A DNA stretch of 16,678 nt. Origin: DASWHK01 sp036398215. Lineage in GTDB: Bacteria; Acidobacteriota; UBA890. Positions 1 through 7,298 of this stretch are shown in pieces. Numbering within the stretch: position 1 is the first letter of the stretch; each line of letters starts with the position of its first letter. Location of the stretch: assembly GCA_036398215.1 (NCBI GenBank), contig DASWHK010000196.1:1-16678 (forward strand). The letters run 5' to 3'. The notes under the pieces were generated by a model. It saw only the letters and a program-made list of their open reading frames with translations, ran no database searches and was not told the origin of the DNA. Position numbers and translations under genes: made by a program.

Positions 1-2034
1 GTAGAGGATGTCCTGCACCAGGCTGCTCTTGCCCGATCCGGACACCCCGGTGACCACCGTGAAGCAGCCGAGCGGGAAGGCGACGTCGATGTTCTGGAGG
101 TTGTGGTGGCGGGCGCCGCGCACCGTCAACCAGCCGAGCGCGGCCCCGGGCCCCGCGCAGCTCGCGGTTCCTCCGGTCTCCGGCGGCGGCGACAGCGGCC
201 GCCGCCGGGCCTCGGGAATCGGAATGCCGCGCCGCCCCGACAGGTAGTCGCCGGTGAGCGACTCGCGGTTGGCGGCGATCGCCTCGGGCGGCCCCTCCGC
301 CACCACCCAGCCGCCGTGCTCGCCGGCGCCGGGGCCGAGGTCGACGACCCAGTCGGCGGCGCGGATGGTGTCCTCGTCGTGCTCGACGACGATCACCGTG
401 TTGCCCTGGTCGCGGATCTCGAAGAGCGCCGCGAGCAGGCGCTTGTTGTCGCGTTGGTGGAGGCCGATGCTGGGCTCGTCGAGCACGTACATGACGCCGC
501 GCAGCCGGGTGCCGATCTGGGTCGCCAGGCGGATCCGCTGGCTCTCGCCGCCGGCCAGCGATCCCGACGGCCGATCGAGGCTCAGGTAGCCGAGCCCCAC
601 CTGCTGCAGGAAGCGCAGGCGCTCGCCGATCTCCTTCAGCAGCGGCCCGGCCACCGGCTCGAGGCGCTTCGCGACCTTCACGGCGGCGATCGCCTCGAGC
701 GCCTCGTCGGCGGCCAGCTCCGTGAAGTCGGCGATCGAGCGGCCGCCGATGAGCACCGCCAGGCTCTCCGGCCGCAGCCGCTTGCCGCCGCAGGCGCCGC
801 ACTCGCTCTCCCGCATGTAGCGCTCGATCTTGCGGGTGCGGCGGCTCTCGGCGTCGGCCTGCTCGTAGGTACGCTCGAGGATCGGGATGACGCCCTCGAA
901 ATCGCGGCCGAGGCGCTTGTCGAGCAGACCCTCCTTCACCTCGATCTCCAGCGGCTCGCCGTCGGGCGGCCCCTCGAGCACCAGGCGGCGGACGGCCTCG
1001 GGCAGCTCGCCCCACGGCGTGTCGGGATCGACCTCGAGCTCCCGGCAGAAGGCGCGGAAAAAGTGCTCGGGGTAGGCCGACCCCTGCCACGGGGCGATGG
1101 CGCCGCCGGGCAGCGAGCGCTCGGGCTCGGGGACGATCAGCTCCGGGACGAACTGCCAGCGGATCCCCAGCCCCTCGCAGCGGCGGCAGGCGCCGCGCGG
1201 GCTGTTGAACGAGAACGAGCGCGGCATCGGCTCCGGGACGCTGATCCCGCAGCGGGGGCAAGACAGCTTCTCGGAGTAGAGGTGGTCGGCGGAGCCCAGG
1301 ACGTTGACGATCACCACCCCATCGCCGAGCTGCATCGCCTTCTCGATGCCGTCGCGCAGCCGCTTCTCGATGCCCGGCCGCAGAATTACCCGATCAACGA
1401 CCACCTCGATGTCGTGGCGTTGCTGGCGGCGCAGGGCCGGCGGCCGGTGGATCTCGGTCACCTTGCCGTCGATGCGGGCGCGCACGAAGCCGCTGCGCGC
1501 CAGGCGCGCCAGCTCGGCCTTGAACTCCCCCTTGCGGGAGCGGACGATCGGCCCGAGGATCTGCAGCCGCGAGCCCTCCGGCAGCGCCATCACCTGCTTG
1601 ACGATCTGCCCGCTGCTCTGCGAGCGCACCGGCCGGCCGCAGCGCGGGCAGTGCGGCGTTCCAACGCGCGCGTACAGCAGCCGCAGGTAGTCGTATAGCT
1701 CGGTGACCGTGCCTACCGTCGAGCGCGGGTTGCGCGAGGTGGTCTTCTGCTCGATGGCGATCGCCGGCGACAGCCCCTCGACGCTCTCGACGTCGGGGCG
1801 CTCCATCTGCTCGAGGAACTGGCGCGCGTAGGCCGACAACGATTCGACGTAGCGCCGCTGCCCCTCGGCGTAGAGGGTGTCGAAGGCGAGCGACGACTTG
1901 CCGGAGCCGGACAGCCCGGTGACCACCACCAGGCAGTAGCGGGGGATGTCGAGGTCGATCGCCTGCAGGTTGTGGGTGCGGGCGCCGCGGACGCGGATCG
2001 TGTCGGGCGGGGTAAGGCTTTCGGGGACGTTCAT
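1..2034 (-). CDS. uvrA: UvrA, excinuclease ABC subunit A (3' end outside window)
   Basis: This is the damage-sensing ATPase of nucleotide excision repair, which loads UvrB at lesions in the cytoplasm. The 678 codons in the window read open from ATG 2032-2034 to the left edge. The first Walker A, GLSGSGKSS, is at residues 40-48 and is followed by the conserved FDTLYAEGQRRY stretch. Cys pairs of the CPRCG type occur near residues 130 and 258. The ABC signature LAGGESQRIRLA is near residue 493 and is followed by a DEPSIGLHQRDN Walker B/D-loop. The second Walker A, GVSGSGKSSL, lies in the last 16 residues. UvrA is usually about 940 residues, so roughly the last quarter, including the second signature and Walker B, is missing because the window ends. 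An in-frame stop near 2080 supports the ATG start, although no strong Shine-Dalgarno is visible. I see no frame disruption. Confidence 0.97.
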   Translation of the reverse strand, partial: MNVPESLTPPDTIRVRGARTHNLQAIDLDIPRYCLVVVTGLSGSGKSSLAFDTLYAEGQRRYVESLSAYARQFLEQMERPDVESVEGLSPAIAIEQKTTSRNPRSTVGTVTELYDYLRLLYARVGTPHCPRCGRPVRSQSSGQIVKQVMALPEGSRLQILGPIVRSRKGEFKAELARLARSGFVRARIDGKVTEIHRPPALRRQQRHDIEVVVDRVILRPGIEKRLRDGIEKAMQLGDGVVIVNVLGSADHLYSEKLSCPRCGISVPEPMPRSFSFNSPRGACRRCEGLGIRWQFVPELIVPEPERSLPGGAIAPWQGSAYPEHFFRAFCRELEVDPDTPWGELPEAVRRLVLEGPPDGEPLEIEVKEGLLDKRLGRDFEGVIPILERTYEQADAESRRTRKIERYMRESECGACGGKRLRPESLAVLIGGRSIADFTELAADEALEAIAAVKVAKRLEPVAGPLLKEIGERLRFLQQVGLGYLSLDRPSGSLAGGESQRIRLATQIGTRLRGVMYVLDEPSIGLHQRDNKRLLAALFEIRDQGNTVIVVEHDEDTIRAADWVVDLGPGAGEHGGWVVAEGPPEAIAANRESLTGDYLSGRRGIPIPEARRRPLSPPPETGGTASCAGPGAALGWLTVRGARHHNLQNIDVAFPLGCFTVVTGVSGSGKSSLVQDILY

Positions 2035-2070
2035 CGGCTGGAACCGTTGGATCCGTCGTGGAACACCGGT

Positions 2071-2150
2071 CCTCCGGCGTCAATTGGAACCGTCGCGGTC
2101 GGCGATCCTCCGGCATCAATCGGGACCGTCGCGGGCACCGAGCCTCTGGC
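2071..2150. repeat. 36-bp imperfect tandem repeat upstream of uvrA
   Basis: Two adjacent 36-bp units (2071-2106 and 2107-2142) start CCTCCGGC and share the core GGAACCGTCGCGG or GGGACCGTCGCGG. A third, partial unit starts at 2143 with CCTCTGGC. They lie 40-110 bp upstream of the uvrA ATG, where its promoter or leader would be. The units are a multiple of three long, but no supported gene covers them. The rest of 2035-2290 holds an AT-rich stretch (about 2158-2190) that could contain the uvrA promoter; I cannot assign clear -35/-10 boxes. Confidence 0.6.
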
Positions 2151-2290
2151 GCCAGATCCTTGATATTCCGTTATATTCCTATATCTTCTGGAGACTCTGC
2201 GGCGTTGCCTCGGCAGTTGACAAACCGTCGTTCTACATCAGCAGCCATGGTGAAGGGCTCCCATAGGCTGCCCATGCGCTTCCTAGCAGC

Positions 2291-2740
2291 CTAGCGGTTC
2301 TTTACCGTCCAGATGTCGTCGAAGGCGTCCCAGGCCGCCCGCATCTCGTCGGGCTGGTCGCGGTCGTAGACTTCGGTGGGAATGTTGAGCATCACCGCGA
2401 AGTCGCCCAGCGCCATCATGCCGTGCCAGATCCCCGGCGGGATCACCAACTGCGCCTCGTGTCCGTTCTCGCCGAGGATGACGACGCCGTACTGGCCCTG
2501 CGTCGCGCTCCCCTCGCGGTCGTCGTACAGGCCCACCTTCATCGTTCCGCGCACCACGTAGAAGTAGTCGGTCTGGGTGTTGTGCTTGTGCCAGGCCTTC
2601 ACCACGCCCGGGTGACAGGCGGTGACGTAGGCCTGCCCGAACTTCTGGAAATGCTCTTCGTCCGCGCGCAGGACCTCGGTCACGTAGCCGCGGTCATCAG
2701 CATGACGGATGCGCGGGACCAGCTTGACGCCGTCGATCAC
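2291..2740 (-). CDS. RmlC-like cupin, dTDP-4-dehydrorhamnose 3,5-epimerase-related
   Basis: This 149-residue single-domain cupin resembles dTDP-4-dehydrorhamnose 3,5-epimerase (RmlC), which acts in nucleotide-sugar synthesis for surface polysaccharides. Visible hallmarks are the DDRGYVTEVLR opening strand, the GVVKAWHKH strand with H51 where RmlC has its catalytic base, the YYVVRG-type turn (FYVVRGTMKVGLYD), REGSATQG, and IPPGIWHG near residue 103. It is shorter than typical RmlC (about 180 residues), so substrate and reaction are uncertain; a related sugar epimerase/isomerase or a non-catalytic cupin is possible. The start is GTG 2738-2740, chosen because GGAGGGAG lies about 7 nt upstream. 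It diverges from rsmI and follows no same-strand neighbour closely. Confidence 0.8.
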   Translation of the reverse strand: MIDGVKLVPRIRHADDRGYVTEVLRADEEHFQKFGQAYVTACHPGVVKAWHKHNTQTDYFYVVRGTMKVGLYDDREGSATQGQYGVVILGENGHEAQLVIPPGIWHGMMALGDFAVMLNIPTEVYDRDQPDEMRAAWDAFDDIWTVKNR

Positions 2741-2891
2741 AGGTGGCTCCCTCCGCTGAAGGTCAAGTGAGTAACTCTAGCAGGCCGCCCCGGCGCCCGC
2801 CCCGCCGCCACCACCGGCGGTTTATCCTCTCAGAGCAGTTTCTTCTTTCGACGCGGTGGCCGCCGCAAGCCACCGGCAGCGACCGTGCGCC

Positions 2892-3785
2892 ATGACCGCG
2901 AAGCTCTATGTCGTCGCCACCCCCATCGGCAACCTCGACGACGTCACGCTGCGCGCCCTGGAGGTGCTCTCGGCGGTCGACCTGATCCTCGCCGAGGACA
3001 CCAGGCGAACCCGTAAGCTGTTGAGCCACTTCGAAATCCGCAAGACGCTGCAGTCGCTTCACGAGCACAACGAGGAAGCCCAGGCGACGGGGTTGGTGGC
3101 CCGGCTGCTGGCCGGCGAGTCCATGGCCCTGGTCTCCGACGCCGGCACGCCGCTGGTCTCGGACCCGGGCTTTCCGCTGCTTCGCGCGGCGATCGCCGCC
3201 GGCGTCACGGTGGTCCCGGTGCCGGGGCCGAGCGCCGTGCTGGCGGCGCTGACCGCCTCCGGGCTGCCCACCGACCGCTTCCTGTTCATCGGCTACCTGC
3301 CGCGCAAGAAGACGGCACGGCGCCGCGTCCTCGAGGATCTCGCCGCCGAGCCCGGCACAGTGGTGTTCCTCGAGTCGCCGCGGCGGCTCGGCTCGGCGCT
3401 GGCGGCCGCCGCCGAAGCTCTCGGGCCGCGGCCGGCGGCCGTCGCCCGCGAGCTCACCAAGGTGCACGAGGAGGTCGTTCGTGGCACCCTCCCCGAGGTC
3501 GCGAGCCACTTCGCTGGCGAGCCCGCGCGTGGCGAGGTCACGGTGTGCGTCGCCGGCCGTGGGTCGGCGGTCGGAACGAGCGAGGCGCGCGGCGAGATCG
3601 CCGCCGCGATCGCGGCCCTCGACCGCGACGATGTACGCCGTCGTTACGAAGCGATGCTCGCCGGGGGGATGTCGCGCACCGACGCCCGCAAGCAGCTCGC
3701 CGCCGACAGCGGCGTGTCGCGCCGCGAGATCTACCGCGTCCTGTTGGCGGACGGCCGGGACGATCCCGCGTCCGAGGAAGAGTAA
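2892..3785 (+). CDS. rsmI: RsmI, 16S rRNA (cytidine-1402 2'-O)-methyltransferase
   Basis: RsmI uses S-adenosylmethionine to 2'-O-methylate C1402 in the decoding centre of 16S rRNA. The 297-residue protein opens with the family signature LYVVATPIGNLDDVTLRALE and continues with EDTRRTRKLL, LVSDAGTPLVSDPG, VPGPSAVLAAL, LPTDRFLFIGYLPRKK, FLESPRRL and ARELTKVHEE, in the order expected of this tetrapyrrole-methylase fold. The C-terminal 50 residues carry a small helical segment (SRTDARKQLAADSGVSRREI) common in RsmI. ATG 2892 was preferred to the upstream in-frame ATG at 2856 because the conserved fold starts directly after it. A short GGTGGC/GCCACC hairpin lies at about 2863-2882, just ahead of the start. 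A lipoprotein gene follows on the same strand after 139 bp. Confidence 0.96.
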   Translation: MTAKLYVVATPIGNLDDVTLRALEVLSAVDLILAEDTRRTRKLLSHFEIRKTLQSLHEHNEEAQATGLVARLLAGESMALVSDAGTPLVSDPGFPLLRAAIAAGVTVVPVPGPSAVLAALTASGLPTDRFLFIGYLPRKKTARRRVLEDLAAEPGTVVFLESPRRLGSALAAAAEALGPRPAAVARELTKVHEEVVRGTLPEVASHFAGEPARGEVTVCVAGRGSAVGTSEARGEIAAAIAALDRDDVRRRYEAMLAGGMSRTDARKQLAADSGVSRREIYRVLLADGRDDPASEEE

Positions 3786-3924
3786 CGTTTCAGAAGCTGT
3801 TCGCCGGACCGGGGTTGAAGGCCGGGCTGCGGTAGAGCAGGGCCAAGCTTTGCGGACGGGCGCGGTGCTCCGCGGTGAAAGAAGGGGAAGAGTGAGGAAG
3901 AGCAAAGCAGAGCAAGGAGCCCCG

Positions 3925-4410
3925 ATGCGCACGCGCGCCGTTCTTCGGACCGGATGGGAATTGCCCCCACGGCCTGTTCTGATCGCCCTGTTGGTTGCCG
4001 CCACCGCCGTCGCCTGCGCGCCGCCGTCGGCCGAGGAGCTGGTCGCCGACATCTTCGCCACCCGCAACCAGTTCGAGGTGCGCCTCTCCTCGTGGATCGA
4101 CCGCGACGCCGAAGGCCCCTCCCCCTACCTCTACCTCGACGTCACAGTCGTCAAGAACACGGAAGCCTCGCTCAACCGGCTGACCGTCCTGGTCGAGCAG
4201 CTCGACGCCAACAACCAGGTGCTGTCGGCCCAGCGAGTGCCGATCGACGTCTCCGGCCTCGACCTCCGCGGCCTGTCCAGGCAGTTCCCCGTCGAGGTGC
4301 GGCCCATGCACCCCAGTGTCGAGGGCGTGCGGGTCACCGTCGAGCCCAACCCGCCGCGCGAAACCTGGTCCGAGTTCCCTGAGCTCGACCGCGTCCGGCC
4401 ACGCGGTTGA
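3925..4410 (+). CDS. Small lipoprotein with an FxLYD-like beta domain, function unknown
   Basis: The 161-residue protein has a basic N-terminus, a hydrophobic stretch at residues 17-30 and a relaxed lipobox ending at C31 (TAVAC), so it is probably exported and lipidated. The rest is one domain with alternating strands (YLYLDVTVVKNTEASLNRL, then VLVEQLDANNQVLSAQRV), resembling FxLYD-type beta-sandwich domains of bacterial lipoproteins; that resemblance is inference from the pattern. The start is ATG 3925, with AAGGAG about 6 nt upstream; the longer in-frame opening towards 3481 overlaps rsmI in another frame and has no such site. The gene follows rsmI by 139 bp in the same direction and may be co-transcribed with it. 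I do not recognise a function. Confidence 0.8.
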   Translation: MRTRAVLRTGWELPPRPVLIALLVAATAVACAPPSAEELVADIFATRNQFEVRLSSWIDRDAEGPSPYLYLDVTVVKNTEASLNRLTVLVEQLDANNQVLSAQRVPIDVSGLDLRGLSRQFPVEVRPMHPSVEGVRVTVEPNPPRETWSEFPELDRVRPRG

Positions 4411-4463
4411 CGTAACTCCCAGCGTACAGCGCGCAGGGCCAGGCTACCTCCACAAGATCGCCT

Positions 4464-4602
4464 CTACCCGGCCGCGAGCGCTTCCATCGGGTCGATGCCC
4501 GCAGCGCGTCGGGCCGGCGCCCACGGTGGCCAGCGCAGCGAAGCTGACGACCACAAGCGCGCCGACGATGATGGGCAGAGGATCGAAGCCTCGCCAGCTC
4601 GA
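4464..4602 (-). pseudogene. C-terminal remnant of an FtsX/MacB-like ABC permease, frameshifted
   Basis: Immediately after the ankyrin gene stop, and in the same frame, the strand reads GFDPLPIIVGALVVVSF and on through AALATVG, a typical last transmembrane helix of MacB/FtsX-type permeases. A one-base shift near 4515-4523 then leads into APARRAAGIDPMEALAAG and a TAG at 4464. The motif PARRAA-x-x-DPMEAL is the hallmark C-terminus of this permease family, including the duplicated orphan permeases frequent in Acidobacteriota. Nothing upstream encodes the rest of the protein (several hundred residues). This is therefore a decayed tail left by deletion or by replacement with the ankyrin gene. Confidence 0.72.
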
Positions 4603-5118
4603 TCAGCCGCGCGAGGACTCGAACTCGGTGAGGTACTCCAAAACCGTGGCCGCGGGCTCCCCGCCCGCTCGCGCATGGGCGATGAGCGGAATGCCGTGCG
4701 GTCCCGGGACGTGAAAGAGTGAAGGCTGGCCCTCCAACGCGGCCTGCACGACCGTGATCCGACCGAGCATCGCAGCCACGAACAGGTCGATCGCCGCGCC
4801 GCTGTCGAGCAGAAAGCCGGCGATGTCCCGCCGCCCCATGTGCCCGGCCGCACCGATGGCGGTTTCAAAATCGCCGCCGCCCCAATCCCAGGTCGCCTTG
4901 ATCAGGCGCGGCTCACCCTGCAGCAACTGTCGCGTCGCGTCGAGGTCGGTGTGGGCGACCTTGACGAACTCGAAGACGAGGTCCGCGGCCAGCGGCTCGG
5001 GCCTTGTCACTTGCGATTGCGGGCGGCGCGGCGCCGCAGTGAGCGGAGGTGTGCCGAGCAGCGCGGCGCAGGTTCCCGCCGCAGCGTGAAGGACAGACCG
5101 TCGATCGGTTTTCGCCAT
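4603..5118 (-). CDS. Exported ankyrin-repeat protein
   Basis: The 171-residue protein starts with a Tat-like leader: DRRSVL at residues 5-10, then a small hydrophobic stretch ending near TAAP. Two to three degenerate ankyrin repeats follow: the DLDATRQLLQGEPRLIKA helix pair, then GHMGRRDIAGFLLDSGAAID, then FVAAMLGRITVVQAALEG. The motif GPHGIPLIAHARAGG near the C-terminus belongs to a recognisable group of small bacterial ankyrin proteins of unknown role. Ankyrin repeats mediate protein binding; the partner is unknown. The start is ATG 5116-5118, with AGGAG about 9 nt upstream. The stop TGA at 4603-4605 runs straight into the permease remnant, so the C-terminus may mark a recombination junction. 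Confidence 0.85.
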   Translation of the reverse strand: MAKTDRRSVLHAAAGTCAALLGTPPLTAAPRRPQSQVTRPEPLAADLVFEFVKVAHTDLDATRQLLQGEPRLIKATWDWGGGDFETAIGAAGHMGRRDIAGFLLDSGAAIDLFVAAMLGRITVVQAALEGQPSLFHVPGPHGIPLIAHARAGGEPAATVLEYLTEFESSRG

Positions 5119-5364
5119 CCTGACGCGCTCCTGTCGGTGTCGAGCCCGGCAACGCGGGCGTCGGCGTCGTGGCCTGGGGAGACAGGCAGAAACAGGTTAC
5201 GGCGGCCGGACGATCGCCGTCCACGGCAGCCGCCTTGGAGAACCCTGAGTTTTCGCGGAGAGTACCGCGACCGATGGGCGGTCGCCGCCACACTGGGCGG
5301 CCAACTGGCCTAATCTAGAGGGGACGGTGGGATCGTCGCGCCGCCGCCGGTGACCCGCCGGCTG
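5119..5364. other. Gene-free stretch upstream of the ankyrin gene
   Basis: No reading frame here has coding character or a plausible start. The only structure I see is a 7-bp inverted repeat, GCGACCG/CGGTCGC with a 5-nt spacer, at 5267-5285. It could be a hairpin or an operator for the ankyrin gene. Confidence 0.5.
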
Positions 5365-5430
5365 TCACGAACCCTTCCCGAAATCGCCGGCGGCCAGCTT
5401 TTCAACCTCGGCGGCCGCGGTCTCACAACG
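5365..5430 (-). pseudogene. Orphan 3' end of a PCYCGC/cytochrome-type lipoprotein gene
   Basis: Reading minus from 5430, the frame gives CETAAAEVEKLAAGD, then FGKGS and a TGA at 5365-5367. The intact cytochrome lipoprotein gene ends CETAIAEVEKLAAGDR. The match is 14 of 15 residues, and most nucleotide differences are synonymous. Upstream of the Cys codon the similarity stops abruptly (frame reads DASLAVRFR). This is the displaced or duplicated last 15 or so codons of that gene or of a close allele, about 1.9 kb from the intact copy, with the three-gene islet in between. Confidence 0.7.
5384..5427. repeat. Left copy of a 44-nt imperfect direct repeat bounding the islet
   Basis: It matches 7306-7349 in the same orientation at 38 of 44 positions, beginning TCGCCGGCGGCCAGCTT. 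All six differences are transitions. The other copy is the 3' coding end of the cytochrome lipoprotein gene. Confidence 0.75.
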
Positions 5431-5503
5431 GAACCGAACGGCCAGGCTAGCATCAGTTGGGTTCGTAGCTCTCTCTCCGCCGGCCCCTGGCGAAGCAGGT
5501 TCT

Positions 5504-5884
5504 TCACTCTTCGGGAGGCCAAGGTACGGCGATCAACACTTCGCAGATGCGCAGCAGCTTTAGCCTAACCTCCGCCCGAGCTACGCCGCCACGAACCTCG
5601 GTATGTGCCTGGTTGTCATCCTTCGGGTCGTGCACGACCCTCAAACCCTGAATCTCACGAACTCCGCCAACGGGGAGACCAACTACCCCATTGTGCTCGG
5701 GCGGGGACGTCGCTCGTTGGCGTGTTTCCTCTGGAGTCGCGTACCGTGACCAATCAGTGGACATGCCCCCTTTGCGCCCTCGGAAGACGCCCGCGTGTAG
5801 CTCACCCCTTGGCTTCAGGCCATTCTGGTGGACGCGCATAAAGAGATCATCCTCGTCAGGTATCTCCTCAGCAGGGGAACTCAC
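5504..5884 (-). CDS. Islet gene 3: conserved small protein of unknown function
   Basis: This is a 126-residue soluble protein with no signal peptide or membrane segment. It is acidic at the start (EEIPDEDDLF), then shows RVHQNGLKP, a central GGMSTDWSRYATPEETRQR segment, HDPKDDNQAHTEVRGG and a C-terminal RLKLLRICEVLI. I recognise the general layout (an RVHP-like opening, a 'MSxDW...PEET' block, then 'HDP...N.AH..V.G') from small uncharacterised bacterial proteins in accessory regions, but cannot attach a function. The start is GTG 5882-5884, overlapping the preceding gene's TGA by 4 nt (GTGA), which implies translational coupling; its own Shine-Dalgarno is weak. It is the last gene of the three-gene unit. 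Confidence 0.78.
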   Translation of the reverse strand: MSSPAEEIPDEDDLFMRVHQNGLKPRGELHAGVFRGRKGGMSTDWSRYATPEETRQRATSPPEHNGVVGLPVGGVREIQGLRVVHDPKDDNQAHTEVRGGVARAEVRLKLLRICEVLIAVPWPPEE

Positions 5885-6441
5885 CGCTGGCTACTGATAA
5901 GCCAAAGGATCAACTCATGATTTGAGCGGGCAGGGTTCAACTTGCCCCTAATGACTGCTTGACCATAGTCGTCCCCATAGAACTCCGCCAGGGCACCGGG
6001 CTCCGCGGGAATGTTAACAAGGAGTTCTCCATCGTCTGTTCGCCAATGGACGTCGATACTCCCGTCGGGTCCTGGATTGATGTTCGGAGCCCGGAACGAA
6101 AGCCCGTATCGACGGTCAACCATCTCGGCGCTCGTGCGAACGAACTTAATCGCTCGCTCCCAAGTGTCGCGCGTGTATCCCGGGGCACCTTCCCCGTCCC
6201 AGTTGTCCCTCAACTCGAAGATCTCCTCGGACAAGCGGATCGCTTCTTCAATCTCTACAAGAAAGCGGCTCCTGGCCACCTGGCGCTGAGAAGCCTCAAC
6301 GAAGTGCGGGATTGGCTGACTCCACTGAGCAGGAGGGAGGAGAGAGGGCTTGCTCATCCATTCGAACGAGCGGAGAGGATCTCTCTCGCGCCATCTGTCG
6401 ACTAATGGGGAGAAGTTCCACGCTGCTCCAAGCGTTGTCAT
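5881..6441 (-). CDS. Islet gene 2: conserved protein with a DNWDGEGA motif, function unknown
   Basis: This 186-residue soluble protein is the middle gene of the coupled trio. The N-terminal third is Pro/Trp-rich and looks loosely structured. A helix (IEEAIRLSEEIFELRDNWDGEGA, residues 63-85) carries the DNWDGxGA motif found in many small uncharacterised proteins of phages and accessory loci. It is followed by helices (TWERAIKFVRTSAEMV) and a strand-rich half with GPDGSIDVHWR and GELLVNIP, suggesting an alpha-plus-beta domain that ends in a beta sheet. No catalytic signature is evident. ATG 6439-6441 overlaps the upstream gene's TGA as ATGA, with AAGGTG about 7 nt upstream; it in turn overlaps the downstream gene by GTGA. 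Confidence 0.8.
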   Translation of the reverse strand: MTTLGAAWNFSPLVDRWRERDPLRSFEWMSKPSLLPPAQWSQPIPHFVEASQRQVARSRFLVEIEEAIRLSEEIFELRDNWDGEGAPGYTRDTWERAIKFVRTSAEMVDRRYGLSFRAPNINPGPDGSIDVHWRTDDGELLVNIPAEPGALAEFYGDDYGQAVIRGKLNPARSNHELILWLISSQR

Positions 6442-7118
6442 TCTCTCACCTTCAGCACGGGGATATCGAGCTTCTCTGAAAGCTTCTCAAGCGCAGCGTC
6501 CTTGCTCTTGGCCCGCTCGAGTACCACCGTCAGAGTATCGAGGCCTTTGTGATCTAGAGCAATGAAGAAGTCGCGTTGTTCTAAGTTAAAACCGGATCGG
6601 TAGCTCAACTTCAGATTGTGAACGATCACATGGGCGGCCGGCGTTTGTGCGTCCGCTCGAAAAACGGGACGTAGGTCGGTCAAGATGCGCGCTTGCATGA
6701 AATACCGTTCGTTGTCCTGTAGAACGGTGAGTGCTTTTGCGGTGACCTCAAGAGCGTCACCTCCTCGTAGTGCTTCCTCCAGAAACCTGCTGACTTCATC
6801 GATATCGCCGCGAAACTCAGCGGGTTCGTCTTTCATCGCGGTAGCGAGGCTCTCCGCTAGTTCGCCGCTATCTACTGCTGCCTGCTCTCGGAACGTAGAG
6901 AGGCCCAATAGGAGGTAAAGAACTTCCTCTGCCTCAGCCGAACTGGCATCAAGGGCGGTTGCCAAACGGGGAATCGAAGATCCTGGCCACAACTCGGGTT
7001 CTAGGCTCGCCAATGCTGAGCGAAGTGCCTGCAACTTCTCACTCCCGTATCCGAGAAGAACCTGCAAAGCGGCCTTCTGGCTCTGCGGGATGGTGATACG
7101 CATGGGTCGGCTGGGCAT
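6438..7118 (-). CDS. Islet gene 1: conserved protein of unknown function
   Basis: This 226-residue protein is the first gene of the trio. The N-terminal 160 residues are predicted mostly helical (LQALRSALASLEP, EAEEVLYLLLGLSTF, EVSRFLEEAL, EVTAKALTVLQ), without Walker, HTH or metal-binding motifs I can name. The C-terminal 70 residues switch to a strand-rich segment, ARILTDLRPVF then HVIVHNLKLSY, then FFIALDHKGLDTLTVVLERAKSK and a C-terminal helix. This looks like a compact alpha/beta domain that recurs in uncharacterised proteins. ATG 7116-7118 is preferred because GGACGAG precedes it; ATG 7103 has nothing similar. It ends with ATGA overlap into gene 2. GC and codon use are lower than in all neighbouring genes. 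Confidence 0.8.
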   Translation of the reverse strand: MPSRPMRITIPQSQKAALQVLLGYGSEKLQALRSALASLEPELWPGSSIPRLATALDASSAEAEEVLYLLLGLSTFREQAAVDSGELAESLATAMKDEPAEFRGDIDEVSRFLEEALRGGDALEVTAKALTVLQDNERYFMQARILTDLRPVFRADAQTPAAHVIVHNLKLSYRSGFNLEQRDFFIALDHKGLDTLTVVLERAKSKDAALEKLSEKLDIPVLKVRE

Positions 7119-7174
7119 CTCGTCCAGGGTCTACCGTTCGATTCCTGTCGGGATCGTACCAGCTTCCGGGGAGA

Positions 7175-7187
7175 GGGGGGGGGGGGG
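7175..7187. repeat. Run of 13 G upstream of the islet genes
   Basis: An uninterrupted G13 tract (C13 on the coding strand of the islet genes) lies 57 nt upstream of the first islet start codon, where a promoter or leader would be. Such tracts are prone to slippage. Sequencing or assembly error in the tract length is possible. Confidence 0.8.
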
Positions 7188-7298
7188 CTCCGTGCCGGCG
7201 CGAGTTTCGCATCCCGCGCAACATTCTCGCAAGCGTCCGGCGCAAGATACTGGATCGGGCTCGCATGATTGCGTCACCTGGCCGGCAGCAGTTGTCCC

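Noticed and set aside
103..1698. Long plus-strand open frame of 531 codons opposite uvrA
   Set aside because: It is a GC-rich antisense shadow: Arg/Ala/Leu/Asp-rich, without family motifs, while the opposite strand encodes canonical UvrA throughout.
2763..4067. Minus-strand open frame of 434 codons opposite rsmI
   Set aside because: It lies antisense to clear rsmI and lipoprotein coding sequence, and its translation is Arg/Gly-rich without motifs.
5310..5522. 70-codon minus-strand frame overlapping the orphan gene end
   Set aside because: It is out of frame with the recognisable CETAAAEVEKLAAGD fragment and lacks a ribosome binding site or family motif.
7119..7172. tRNA 3'-end-like string (GTTCGATTCC followed by ...GTACCA) next to the islet
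   Set aside because: The T-loop resembles a tRNA, but the 5-bp T-stem does not pair (TACCG against CCTGT), the distance to ACCA does not fit, and no matching acceptor strand or anticodon arm is found. At most a decayed fragment.
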